Origin: DASUPK01 sp963695805
GTDB taxonomy: Bacteria; Actinomycetota; Thermoleophilia; Solirubrobacterales; 70-9
Reading direction: 5' to 3'
NCBI GenBank assembly: GCA_963695805.1
Contig: CAVOHV010000010.1
Span: forward strand, 1-64,000
DNA length: 64,000 bases
This document shows, piece after piece, positions 25,752 through 33,597 of this stretch. Below the pieces are notes generated by a model. The model made no database searches, was not told where the DNA came from, and worked only from the letters and a program-made list of their open reading frames with translations. Each line of letters opens with the position of its first letter. Position 1 is the stretch's first letter. Both the position numbers and the translations under genes were made by a program.

Positions 25752-27326
25752 TTACTTGACCTGCTGGCGCTCCGCCTCGCGGAGCTCGATCCGGCGGATC
25801 TTGCCGGTCAGTGTCTTCGGCAGCTCGTCGACGAACTCAACCCGGCGAGGATAGGCGTAGGCCGAGAGATTTCCCCTCACGAACCCCTTGATCTCGTCCG
25901 CCAGCTCATCGGAGGGCTGTTGGCCCTCCGCCAGGACGATGAAGGCCTTGACGACGTGGCCGCGGCGCTCGTCGGGCGCGGCGACCGCGGCGGCCTCCCG
26001 GACCGCCGGATGCTCGATACAGGCCGACTCGACCTCGAACGGGCCGATCCGGTAGCCGGCCGAGATGATCACGTCGTCGGCGCGCCCGGCGTACCAGAAG
26101 TAGCCGTCCTCATCGGTCTCCGCGGCGTCCTTGGTGTGGAACCACTCACCTTCGAAATCCTCGCGGGTGGCCTCCGGGTTCTCCCAGTAGGAGAGCGGAT
26201 AGTGCGGGTTGGACCTCGCGCGCAGGCAGATCTCGCCGCGCTCGCCCTGGCCGACCGGGTTCTCGTCCTCGTCGAGGATCAGGACGTCCCAGCCCGGCAT
26301 CGGCTTGCCCATCGACCCCTCCCGGACCTCCATAAAGGGGAAGTTGCCGCAGAGCGGATAGGACTCGCTGAGACCGTAGAAGTCGAGCACGGTGAGGCCG
26401 TACTGATCGCGGAACCAGCGGATCGCCTCGGGGTTGAGCGGCTCCCCGGCCGAGCAGACCCGCCGGAACTTCTGCGGATAGCGCTCGCCGGCGTCCTCGA
26501 TCGACATCATCGAGCGCATCGCGGTAGGGGTCGTGAACACGTTGGTCACCCCGTGCGTCGAGAGGACCCCGAGCTGCTCGTGCGGATCGAAGCCGCCCTC
26601 GCGCGCATAGACGAACTGGACGGCGCCGTAGCGCCAGGGCCCGATCAGGGGGCAGATGCCGGCCGCCCAGGCCCACTCGCCCATCCCGTGGAAGAGCTCG
26701 CCCTCCTGAATGTCATGGCAGTAGACGAACTCCTCGTGGGCGAGGATGTAACGGTGGGCATGGAGGATGCCCTTCGCCAGGCCCGTCGTCCCGGACGTGT
26801 AGTAGAGCTGGGCCGGGTCCTCGGCCGACGTGTCGACGGTCTCGAATCGGTCGTCCTGTCCGGCGAGCAATCCAGCGTCGAGGACGATCACCTCGTCGAC
26901 CAGGTCCCCCGGCATGCGACCCGCGTTGTCAGCGTCCGTGACGATCACCCTCGGCCGGGAGTCCCGAATCCGGTGCTCGATCCCATCGTCCCCGTAGAGC
27001 ACCGACAGCGAGAGCAGGATCGCGCCGAGCTTCCAGGTGCCGAGGAACATCGCCGCGGTCTCGGGCGAGGCCGGGGCGCAGACGGCCACCCGGTCCCCGC
27101 GCTCGACCCCTCGTGAGGCCAGCAGGTTGGCGGCGCGGTTCGCGAGCGCCCGCTGCTCCGCCCAGCTCACCTCCCGCTGGTTGCCGCGGAAGTCCTCGAA
27201 GACCATCGCCGTGCGGTCGCCGGGCTGGCGATCGCAGACGTCGGCCGCGATGTTGTAGCGCTCTGGCACCTGCCAGCGGTGCTGATCACGGGCCTTCTCG
27301 TACGTGAGGGAATCTGTCGCGCTCAT
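25752..27326 (-). CDS. AMP-forming acyl-CoA synthetase, acetyl/medium-chain type
   Basis: 524 residues. ANL superfamily: the P-loop YYTSGTTGLAKG near 186, the A5 motif DFYGLSESYP near 317, the A8 hinge AGRADDVIISAGYRIGPFEVES near 425 and the catalytic lysine in KTLTGKIRR near 508. It activates a carboxylic acid with ATP and loads CoA. The N-terminal FNVAADVCDR-like segment (YNIAADVCDRQ) matches acetyl-CoA synthetase and medium-chain enzymes. The start ATG 27326 follows GGAGGAG by six bases; an ATG six bases upstream is too close to that site. The upstream region has a TTTCGAAA palindrome. Confidence 0.93.
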   Translation of the reverse strand: MSATDSLTYEKARDQHRWQVPERYNIAADVCDRQPGDRTAMVFEDFRGNQREVSWAEQRALANRAANLLASRGVERGDRVAVCAPASPETAAMFLGTWKLGAILLSLSVLYGDDGIEHRIRDSRPRVIVTDADNAGRMPGDLVDEVIVLDAGLLAGQDDRFETVDTSAEDPAQLYYTSGTTGLAKGILHAHRYILAHEEFVYCHDIQEGELFHGMGEWAWAAGICPLIGPWRYGAVQFVYAREGGFDPHEQLGVLSTHGVTNVFTTPTAMRSMMSIEDAGERYPQKFRRVCSAGEPLNPEAIRWFRDQYGLTVLDFYGLSESYPLCGNFPFMEVREGSMGKPMPGWDVLILDEDENPVGQGERGEICLRARSNPHYPLSYWENPEATREDFEGEWFHTKDAAETDEDGYFWYAGRADDVIISAGYRIGPFEVESACIEHPAVREAAAVAAPDERRGHVVKAFIVLAEGQQPSDELADEIKGFVRGNLSAYAYPRRVEFVDELPKTLTGKIRRIELREAERQQVK

Positions 27327-27719
27327 CTCCATCTCCTCCGTGGTGCGCCCGGACATCATCCCGCTTTCGAAACGGTGCCTGATCTAGCCGAACGGTCGTC
27401 CGGGGGAAACCCCGACTCGGGTTGGGTGGTTTGCGGTAGCCGGAAGTGGGGTTTTGCCCTCTGGCGGCCGTCCGAAGCATCCGAGAAGGTGAGAAGTGCA
27501 AGACAGCGAAGAGATAGATCGGATGCCACCGAACTCAACTCAGAATCTGAACGCCAGGCTCTCGCTGAGGGAGGTCGGCCAGCAGCGCGCAGGTGGACCC
27601 GCCCCGAGCTTCGCACCTCCCCCCATTCACAGCTCTGCGCCACGGAACAAGATCGTCGGCGGCCCGAGCCACTACCGCGGCGGCTACCACCTGAACATCT
27701 GAGCTCATCAGGCGCAAGG
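27327..27719. other. Divergent intergenic region
   Basis: 393 bases between the acyl-CoA synthetase and the serine hydrolase, transcribed away from each other. It contains the palindrome at 27361-27375 (listed) and no convincing protein gene. A 68-codon frame at 27496-27702 lacks a ribosome site and any recognisable sequence. Confidence 0.6.
27361..27375. promoter_or_regulatory. Candidate operator for the acyl-CoA synthetase gene
   Basis: CCGCTTTCGAAACGG: TTTCGAAA flanked by CCG and CGG with one extra base on the left. It sits 35-49 bases before the start codon, a normal place for a TetR-type repressor site. Inference from position and symmetry only. Confidence 0.3.
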
Positions 27720-28520
27720 ATGCGCCCGATGGGATTCCGCCTGACCTGCCTCGCCCTCTGCGCGCTCGCTGCGACCACGGCCTCCTCCTCCGCGGCCGTC
27801 GCGGCGAAGCCTGGGGCGAAGCAACATCCGTTCCCGTGGCACAAGCGAGTCCAGGATGCAACCCGGTTCCTCTCCACTCGCGCCGGCGCAGCCTCCTTCG
27901 CGGTCGTCGACGAGCACGGTCGGATCCATGGTCACCGGCGCGGAGTGCAGTACTCGTCGGCCAGCCTGGTCAAGGCGATGCTGCTCGTTGCCTACCTGGA
28001 CCGCGGGGAGGTGCGGCGGCGCGACCTGCGCGGCAGTGAGCGGCGGCTACTCGGCCCGATGGTCCGGGTCTCCGACAACGACGCGGCGAGCGCGATCTAC
28101 CAGCGGGTCGGCATCGACGGGCTGAACCGGCTCGCCCGCCGGGCGGGGATGCGGCAGTTCGCCGCCAACCCGGTCTGGGGCGGCTGCCAGGTGACGGCGC
28201 GCGACCAGGCCCGTTTCTTCCTTCGCATCCGGGCCCTGCTGCCGAAGCGACACCGCAAATACGCGCTCAGCCTGCTGCGCCGGATCGTCTCCTATGAGCG
28301 CTGGGGGATCCCGCCGGCCACCCCCACCGGCTGGGTTCCCTACTTCAAGGGCGGCTGGTTCCAGGACGACGACGGCTGGCGAGTCCACCAGGCCGCCCTG
28401 CTGCGAGATGGGGGCCGCCGGATCGCGATCGCCGTTCTCACCCGGGGCAGCCCGAGCCTCGAATACGGAGTCGCCACGATCACCGGGGTGACGTCGCGGC
28501 TCCTACACGGATATCGCTAG
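27720..28520 (+). CDS. Secreted serine hydrolase, class A beta-lactamase-like fold
   Basis: 266 residues from ATG 27720. Signal peptide about 1-29. Active-site motif S82-LVK85, then the SDN motif in VRVSDNDAAS near 122, and FKGGWFQ near 215 where penicillin-recognising enzymes have KTG/KSG. These three elements define the serine beta-lactamase/DD-peptidase superfamily. The class A omega-loop glutamate (ExxLN) was not found, so real beta-lactamase activity is doubtful. A role on cell-wall peptides or as an uncharacterised exported hydrolase is more likely. Transcribed towards an OmpR-type two-component system on the other strand. Confidence 0.8.
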   Translation: MRPMGFRLTCLALCALAATTASSSAAVAAKPGAKQHPFPWHKRVQDATRFLSTRAGAASFAVVDEHGRIHGHRRGVQYSSASLVKAMLLVAYLDRGEVRRRDLRGSERRLLGPMVRVSDNDAASAIYQRVGIDGLNRLARRAGMRQFAANPVWGGCQVTARDQARFFLRIRALLPKRHRKYALSLLRRIVSYERWGIPPATPTGWVPYFKGGWFQDDDGWRVHQAALLRDGGRRIAIAVLTRGSPSLEYGVATITGVTSRLLHGYR

Positions 28521-28523
28521 TCG

Positions 28524-29240
28524 CTAGCTCGTGTCCTCGGCGAAGCGGTAGCCCAGTCGGCGCACCGTGAGTACGAGCTCGGGGTTCTGCGGGTCGCGTT
28601 CGACCTTCTGGCGCAGGTTGGAGATGTGGACGTCGCAGGCGCGAACGTCGCCGCGGAACTCGGTCTGCCACAGCTCCTCCATGATCTCCTTGCGCGAAAA
28701 GACCTGGCCCGGGCTACCGGCGAGCAGCCGCAGGACCTGGAACTCGGAGCGGGTCAGGTTGGTCGGCTCGCCTCGAATGGTGACGAGGTGGCGCGCCAGG
28801 TCGATGGACACCGGCCCGGCGCTGATCTCGGCGGCCTCCTTCCCGTCTGACCGGTCGAGCTCGCGGCGACGCAGTTGCGCACGCACCCGGCCGAGCAGCT
28901 CGCGGACCGAGAAGGGCTTGGTGACGTAGTCGTCGGCACCGACCTCGAGGCCGACCACCTTGTCGACCTCAGCGTCCTTTGCGGTCAGCAGGATGATCGG
29001 CACCGGGCTGTAGGCGCGGACCTCCCGACAGAGATCGAGGCCGCTCTTGCCCGGCATCATGATGTCGAGGATCAGCAGGTCGAAGGCGTCGTCTGAGATC
29101 TGCCCCTCGGCCTCCTCCCCGTTGGCCGCCATTGTCACCTCGAAGCCCTCCTGCTCGAGCGCATAGCCGACCGACTCGCGGACGGAGGGCTCATCGTCCA
29201 CGACGAGGATGCGGTTCGCTGCGGGGGGCGTCGGGTTCAT
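28524..29240 (-). CDS. Response regulator, OmpR/PhoB type
   Basis: 238 residues. Receiver with VVDDEPS at 13-19, phospho-acceptor D59 (LILDIMMPG) and the lysine in VTKPF near 108, then a winged-helix DNA-binding domain (LTRSEFQVLRLLAGSPGQVFSR and RRLGYRFAED). The ATG overlaps the kinase stop? No: the kinase lies upstream in the text coordinates 29237-30958 and is transcribed after this gene's start, its stop TCA at 29237-29239 overlapping this ATG, so kinase comes first in the transcript. The regulator should activate or repress promoters once phosphorylated. Targets unknown. Confidence 0.93.
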   Translation of the reverse strand: MNPTPPAANRILVVDDEPSVRESVGYALEQEGFEVTMAANGEEAEGQISDDAFDLLILDIMMPGKSGLDLCREVRAYSPVPIILLTAKDAEVDKVVGLEVGADDYVTKPFSVRELLGRVRAQLRRRELDRSDGKEAAEISAGPVSIDLARHLVTIRGEPTNLTRSEFQVLRLLAGSPGQVFSRKEIMEELWQTEFRGDVRACDVHISNLRQKVERDPQNPELVLTVRRLGYRFAEDTS

Positions 29241-30958
29241 GCGACCGGTGTTGGGGTCGGCTTGGCGGCGCGCAGACGGACCCAGAAGGTGCTGCCCTTC
29301 CCGGGCTCGGACCGCAGCCCGATCCGGCCGCCCATCACGTTGACCATGCGCTTGGCGATCGACAGACCGAGGCCGAAGCCCTCGCCCTCGAGCATGCCAG
29401 AGCCTCGGTAGAAGCGGTCGAAGACCCGATCCTGTTCATCTGGGGGGATTCCTTTCCCGGTGTCCCGTACCTCGATCGTCACGCTGTTCTGCGCCCCGCG
29501 CGAGGCGCGAAGGGTAACCGTGCCCGGCGCGGGGGTGTACGCGCACGCGTTGCTGAGCAGGCCGATCATCACCTGTCTCAGGAGCACGGGATCTCCTTCG
29601 GCGACGAGGTCGGGCTCGACCTCGTTCACGAACCCGACGCCCTCGGGCGTCTCGACAGCCTCCAGAGCCTCCTCTGCCGCGACCGTCACGTCGACGACCT
29701 GCACGGTGTCGTGTGCCCCCGCCGCCTCCGCCCGGGCCAGGGTGAGCAGCGACTGGGTGAGCCTCGTCATCCGCTCCGCGTCGTGCGCCAGGCGGGCCAG
29801 GAACCGGTCGCGGGCCTCGGGGTCGTCCTTGGCTCCGGCTTGCAGCACCTCGATCCCGCTCATGATCCCGGCGAGGGGATTGCGCAGCTCGTGCGCCGCG
29901 TTGGAGACGAACTCGGCCTCGGCCTGCTCGCGCTTGAGCTCCTCGGTGCGATCGCGGACCACCACGAGCACGGCGTGCTCGGCCGGGACCTGCCTGGCCT
30001 GCACGCCGTAGAGCCGCCCGTCGATCGAGAGCACCGGGATCTCGTCAGCGCCGTGCTCGGCGGCACGGCGGAGCGATGGCGTCAGCGCCGGCGCGGGCCG
30101 GCCGTCGTGGACCAGGCGGCTGCCGGCCGGGTTGGTGAAGCGCACCGTGCCGTCCTCGCCGGCCACGATCACCGCCTCGGTGAGGCCGTCGAAGACCGCC
30201 GAGAGGCGGTCGCGCTCGGTGGCGAGCATGTCGAACGTCTTGCGGAGCTCCCGGCGCATCGTGTCGAGCGAGCGGGTGAGGTCGCCGATCTCGTCGCCTC
30301 CCCCGGGCGCCAGCGGTGCCTCGAAGTCTCCGGCGGCCATCTGCTCCGCCGAGCGCGCCAGGCGCCGGATGCGGATCGCGATCAGGGAGGACGCCAGGAA
30401 GCCGACCAGGACGCCGATCACGATCGCGATCATCAGCGCGCGGAGCCGATCCCCGCGGAGCTCGTCGAAGGCATGGGTCAGGGCGGGGGGCGGCTCGGCG
30501 CGAACGATCACCGTCCCACTGACCGGCACCTTGCCGCTGCCGAAGATCGGGGCGGCGGCCACGGTGACGTTGTCCGGCAGCATCGCGTTGTAGCGGCGGC
30601 CATCGAGCGCGACGCGAAAGGCCTCCGGCCTCTGCTGCAAGGCGTCGAGCCCTGCAAAGTTCTGGCCCGGTGCAAAGGGGCGGCCGTGGCGGTTCAGCGC
30701 CCAGGCCTTGAACGTCGTGGTGTCGGCCATGGTCAGCACGTTGGCCGCGTGGAACTTGTCAGAGCGCCCGAGGTCGTCGGCCAGGCTGGCCGTCTTGCCG
30801 ACCGCCAGGTCCGCGGACTCGCTCTGCAGGGTGCGGCCGGAGGAGTCGTCGACGAAGACGTAGACCGATGCGGCGGTGATCAGGCTGACGAGCGCGAAGG
30901 CAGTGCCGAGCCAGAGCCGCATCGGAATCCGGCGGCGTCTCTCCCCACCCCTCTTCAT
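29237..30958 (-). CDS. Membrane sensor histidine kinase with HAMP and PAS-like domains
   Basis: 573 residues. Membrane helix 1 about 14-36, an extracytoplasmic sensor of about 135 residues, membrane helix 2 about 173-196, HAMP about 196-248, a PAS-like segment about 250-335 (FDGLTEAVIVAGEDGTVRF), HisKA with H356 in AAHELRNPL, and an HATPase domain with N, G1 (DTGKGIPP), F (DRFYRGSG) and G2 (GFGLGLSIAK) boxes. It transmits an external signal to the OmpR-type regulator whose ATG overlaps its stop (ATGA at 29237-29240). The signal is unknown. The pair resembles the actinobacterial envelope-stress MprB/PhoR style. Confidence 0.93.
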   Translation of the reverse strand: MKRGGERRRRIPMRLWLGTAFALVSLITAASVYVFVDDSSGRTLQSESADLAVGKTASLADDLGRSDKFHAANVLTMADTTTFKAWALNRHGRPFAPGQNFAGLDALQQRPEAFRVALDGRRYNAMLPDNVTVAAAPIFGSGKVPVSGTVIVRAEPPPALTHAFDELRGDRLRALMIAIVIGVLVGFLASSLIAIRIRRLARSAEQMAAGDFEAPLAPGGGDEIGDLTRSLDTMRRELRKTFDMLATERDRLSAVFDGLTEAVIVAGEDGTVRFTNPAGSRLVHDGRPAPALTPSLRRAAEHGADEIPVLSIDGRLYGVQARQVPAEHAVLVVVRDRTEELKREQAEAEFVSNAAHELRNPLAGIMSGIEVLQAGAKDDPEARDRFLARLAHDAERMTRLTQSLLTLARAEAAGAHDTVQVVDVTVAAEEALEAVETPEGVGFVNEVEPDLVAEGDPVLLRQVMIGLLSNACAYTPAPGTVTLRASRGAQNSVTIEVRDTGKGIPPDEQDRVFDRFYRGSGMLEGEGFGLGLSIAKRMVNVMGGRIGLRSEPGKGSTFWVRLRAAKPTPTPVA

Positions 30959-31027
30959 GAAACGGGTTGCCCCTGGGGGCGCACCCTCGGATCTAGAGCC
31001 ATCGTGGAGAAGATTGTTACCGCTTGC

Positions 31028-32167
31028 TCACACTTCCGGTGCAAGCGCCGCGCTCAGCCGCAACCAGAGGGCCTCGAGGGCGAGCTCCTCGGAGACGTTG
31101 ACCCGCAGGCGGCGGCGGGTGTCCAGTACCCACTCGACGGCCGCCCGGGCGTTGGCCGGGTCTAGGCCGTCGGCGTCCTCGGCAAGCTGCTCGAGCCGGT
31201 CCGTGTTCAGAACGACATCGTCTGCGCCTGAGGAGATCGCCGCCAGGTCGCGGTACCAGGCGCAGCAGAGGCCGAGGCCGAGGTCGAGTGTCTGGGTGCG
31301 GGCCCGCCGCTCGGTGCGCCGCATCTGGTCGATCGCCTCCCGCGTGAGCTTCCCCTTGCGGCCGCGGCGGGCGGTGACCTCAGCTTCCTCGAGCAGCCGG
31401 CTCTCCTCCTCCGCCCCTGCTCGCTCCCCGGCCTCGCTGGCCGCCGCGAGCAGGCCGCGCCAAGGCTCGGGCGCGCCGGAGCCGGACCGTGGGGCCCGAG
31501 CCGCCTCTTCGGCGATGGCACGCAGCGCCGCGCCGCGCTCGTCGGCGAGGAGCCGGGCGAGCTCGACGTCGCCGCCGCTCAGGCGGGCGGCGGCGTCCGC
31601 ATCGGCACCCTCGCCGAGCGCCTCGAGGACCGCGTCGGGTGCCAGCGGCCCGAACTCGATCGGCGCGCAGCGGGAGAGGATCGTCTCGGCGAGCTGCTCC
31701 GGCTCAGAGCAGATCAGGATCAGGTGTGCGAAGGGCGCCGGCTCTTCGAGTGTCTTGAGAAGAGCGTTCTGGCTTTCGTCGCGCAGGTCCTCTGCCTCCT
31801 CGATGACGAACACGCGGCGCGTTCCCTCCGCCGGGCTGAGGCTGGCGGCGCGGATCACCTGTTCGCGGACGTCCTCGACCAGGTGCTGGGCGCCCGGGGG
31901 GCGAAGCCAGACCAGGTCGGGATGCGGCGACGGATCGAGCAGCGCACGGCGGCGCGAGTCATCCGGATCCGAGGCACCTTCGGCGAGCAGCTCGGCGGCG
32001 AACGCCCGCGCCGCCGCGGCCTTGCCAGAACCGCGCGGCCCCCGGAAGAGGTAGGCGTGGCCGGGCGCCCCCAGGGCGGCGGCCAACGCGAAGGCGGCCC
32101 GTGGCTGATGGCGGGTCGCCTCGGCGAGGGCCTCGGGCATCGCCGAACTGTTGGCAGCGGCCTCCAT
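31028..32167 (-). CDS. holB: DNA polymerase III delta-prime subunit
   Basis: 379 residues. Clamp-loader AAA+ domain: YLFRGPRGSGKAAAARAF (Walker A) near 40-57, VFVIEEAEDLRDESQNALLKTLEEP (Walker B region and sensor) near 119-143, and SRC at 165 as sensor 1. The zinc-binding cysteines of E. coli delta-prime are absent. The delta-prime subunit helps load the sliding clamp at the replication fork. Its ATG overlaps the tmk stop (TAATG), a tmk-holB arrangement common in bacteria. The C-terminal part is a helical collar domain as expected. Confidence 0.9.
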   Translation of the reverse strand: MEAAANSSAMPEALAEATRHQPRAAFALAAALGAPGHAYLFRGPRGSGKAAAARAFAAELLAEGASDPDDSRRRALLDPSPHPDLVWLRPPGAQHLVEDVREQVIRAASLSPAEGTRRVFVIEEAEDLRDESQNALLKTLEEPAPFAHLILICSEPEQLAETILSRCAPIEFGPLAPDAVLEALGEGADADAAARLSGGDVELARLLADERGAALRAIAEEAARAPRSGSGAPEPWRGLLAAASEAGERAGAEEESRLLEEAEVTARRGRKGKLTREAIDQMRRTERRARTQTLDLGLGLCCAWYRDLAAISSGADDVVLNTDRLEQLAEDADGLDPANARAAVEWVLDTRRRLRVNVSEELALEALWLRLSAALAPEV

Positions 32168-32763
32168 TACGCGCGAACCCCCTGGACCTCGGCCAGCACC
32201 GCGGCGTGGACGGACTCGGGGTCCCCCGCGGCGTCGACGACCCGGACGCGGTCGGGATGGCGGCGGGCGACCTCGTCATAGCCCTCCGCGACCAGGCGTT
32301 GCAGCTCGATCCCTTCGCCCTCGAACCTATCGGCCTTGCGGCGCCCGATCCGTGCAGCAGCAGCCTCGGGGTCGATGCGGAGAAGGATGGTCAGGTCGGG
32401 CCAGACCCCGCCGGTCCCCAGGTCGCAGATCTCCTCGACCCGCTCCGCACCGAGCCCGCGCGCCACGCCCTGGTAGGCGACGCTCGAGTCGCTGAACCGA
32501 TCGCAGACCACGTCGCGGCCCTCGTACCCAGCGGGACCGATCACCTGCGCGACCAGCTCGGCCCGTGCGGCGCAGAAGAGCAGCAGCTCGGCAAGGGCGT
32601 CCAGTTCCAGGGCCGGGTCCTTGAGCAGCGCCCGGATCCGCTCGCCGGTCTCGGTGCCGCCCGGCTCGCGCACCAGCACGACCTCGTCGCCCAGCGCCCG
32701 GGCGAGCAACCTGGCCTGGGTCGTCTTGCCCGACCCGTCGATTCCCTCCAGTGAGATGAACAT
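32167..32763 (-). CDS. tmk: Thymidylate kinase
   Basis: 198 residues. P-loop EGIDGSGKTTQ near 6-16, DR motif region VCDRFSDSSVAYQG near 90-103 with the substrate-binding Arg/Ser, and a basic lid (ARIGRRKADRFEGE) near 142-155. It phosphorylates dTMP to dTDP. The length is typical. Translation is coupled to holB downstream, and the replication gene topA lies further upstream on the same strand past a GST-like gene. Confidence 0.95.
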   Translation of the reverse strand: MFISLEGIDGSGKTTQARLLARALGDEVVLVREPGGTETGERIRALLKDPALELDALAELLLFCAARAELVAQVIGPAGYEGRDVVCDRFSDSSVAYQGVARGLGAERVEEICDLGTGGVWPDLTILLRIDPEAAAARIGRRKADRFEGEGIELQRLVAEGYDEVARRHPDRVRVVDAAGDPESVHAAVLAEVQGVRA

Positions 32764-32808
32764 CGGCGTCCCAGGCTAGCCCTCGCTCGCGCCCGGGTGG
32801 GCGCCCCT

Positions 32809-33573
32809 TCAGCGCCGTTCGTCGCGGAACATCGCGAGCGCGTGCTCGCCCGCGGGGTGCGCGCGAAATTCCCGCACGACCGCCGCCATAGCCGCCGGCA
32901 GCTCCTGGGGTTGCGGCAGGGGCACCCCGTACTCCGGCGGCATCAGGACGGAGGCCGCCAGGGCGGAAAACGTCAGGTCGGCGGCGGTGAATCGGTCGCC
33001 GCAGAGATAGGGCCGGCCGTCGCTGAGCCGCTTTGCAACGGCGTCGAACGTCATCCGCACCTGCGCCTCGGAGTACGCCGCCGTTGCGGGAGTGATGTCG
33101 AGGTAGCGATCGATCACCCGTGTGACCGCCGGATAGGCCAGCGGCAGTGCCCGGCGCTCCCAGCCGGGGACGCCGGTACACGCGTAGGCGATCGCGAGAT
33201 CGCGGCGTCCGCGCATCGCGTTGTACATCCACCTTCGTCCATTTGGTCCCAGGTTCGCGTCGAAGTCGCGTTCCAGGTCGCGAACCTCGGCGGCGGCGTT
33301 CGGATCGTCCGGATAGAGCCGCTGACCCGGCGGCGCCTTGGCATCGGCCTCGTCGACGATCTCGGCCGAGTCGGCCAGCACGCGGTCCCCGCAGACGAGC
33401 ACCGGGGCCGTCCTCCCACCCCCTGCTCGCCGCACGGCTAGCCAGTGGATGAGCTGCAGATGCGCCTGCTCTCGGTATCCGACGCCCGCGCGATCCAGCG
33501 CCCAGCGAGCCTTCTCGCAGTAATGGCTGATCGGAATCGTGATCAAGACGCACGGCTGGCCGTTGGGGCTCAT
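32809..33573 (-). CDS. Glutathione S-transferase-like protein
   Basis: 254 residues. N-terminal thioredoxin-like half with the short active-site region ISHYCEKARWALDRAG (Ser/Cys near 16-20), then a proline-bearing strand (RTAPVLV) and an ADSAEIVDE glutathione-loop equivalent near 68-76. A helical C-terminal half contains RFTAADLTFSAL near 196. Actinobacteria usually use mycothiol rather than glutathione, so the co-substrate is uncertain. It lies between topA and tmk on the same strand with short gaps and may be cotranscribed, without any obvious functional link. Confidence 0.82.
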   Translation of the reverse strand: MSPNGQPCVLITIPISHYCEKARWALDRAGVGYREQAHLQLIHWLAVRRAGGGRTAPVLVCGDRVLADSAEIVDEADAKAPPGQRLYPDDPNAAAEVRDLERDFDANLGPNGRRWMYNAMRGRRDLAIAYACTGVPGWERRALPLAYPAVTRVIDRYLDITPATAAYSEAQVRMTFDAVAKRLSDGRPYLCGDRFTAADLTFSALAASVLMPPEYGVPLPQPQELPAAMAAVVREFRAHPAGEHALAMFRDERR

Positions 33574-33597
33574 AGTGCCCGCGCTCGGTCGCGCCGG

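Noticed and set aside
27496..27702. Small ORF upstream of the serine hydrolase
   Set aside because: No ribosome binding site, no conserved features, and it lies in a divergent regulatory region.
28524..30958. Operon order regulator then kinase
   Set aside because: The ATGA overlap at 29237-29240 shows the kinase is first in the minus-strand transcript; the regulator follows.
29132..31165. 677-codon plus-strand open frame
   Set aside because: Antisense to the two-component regulator and kinase, which have full domain motifs. No ribosome site and no recognisable protein.
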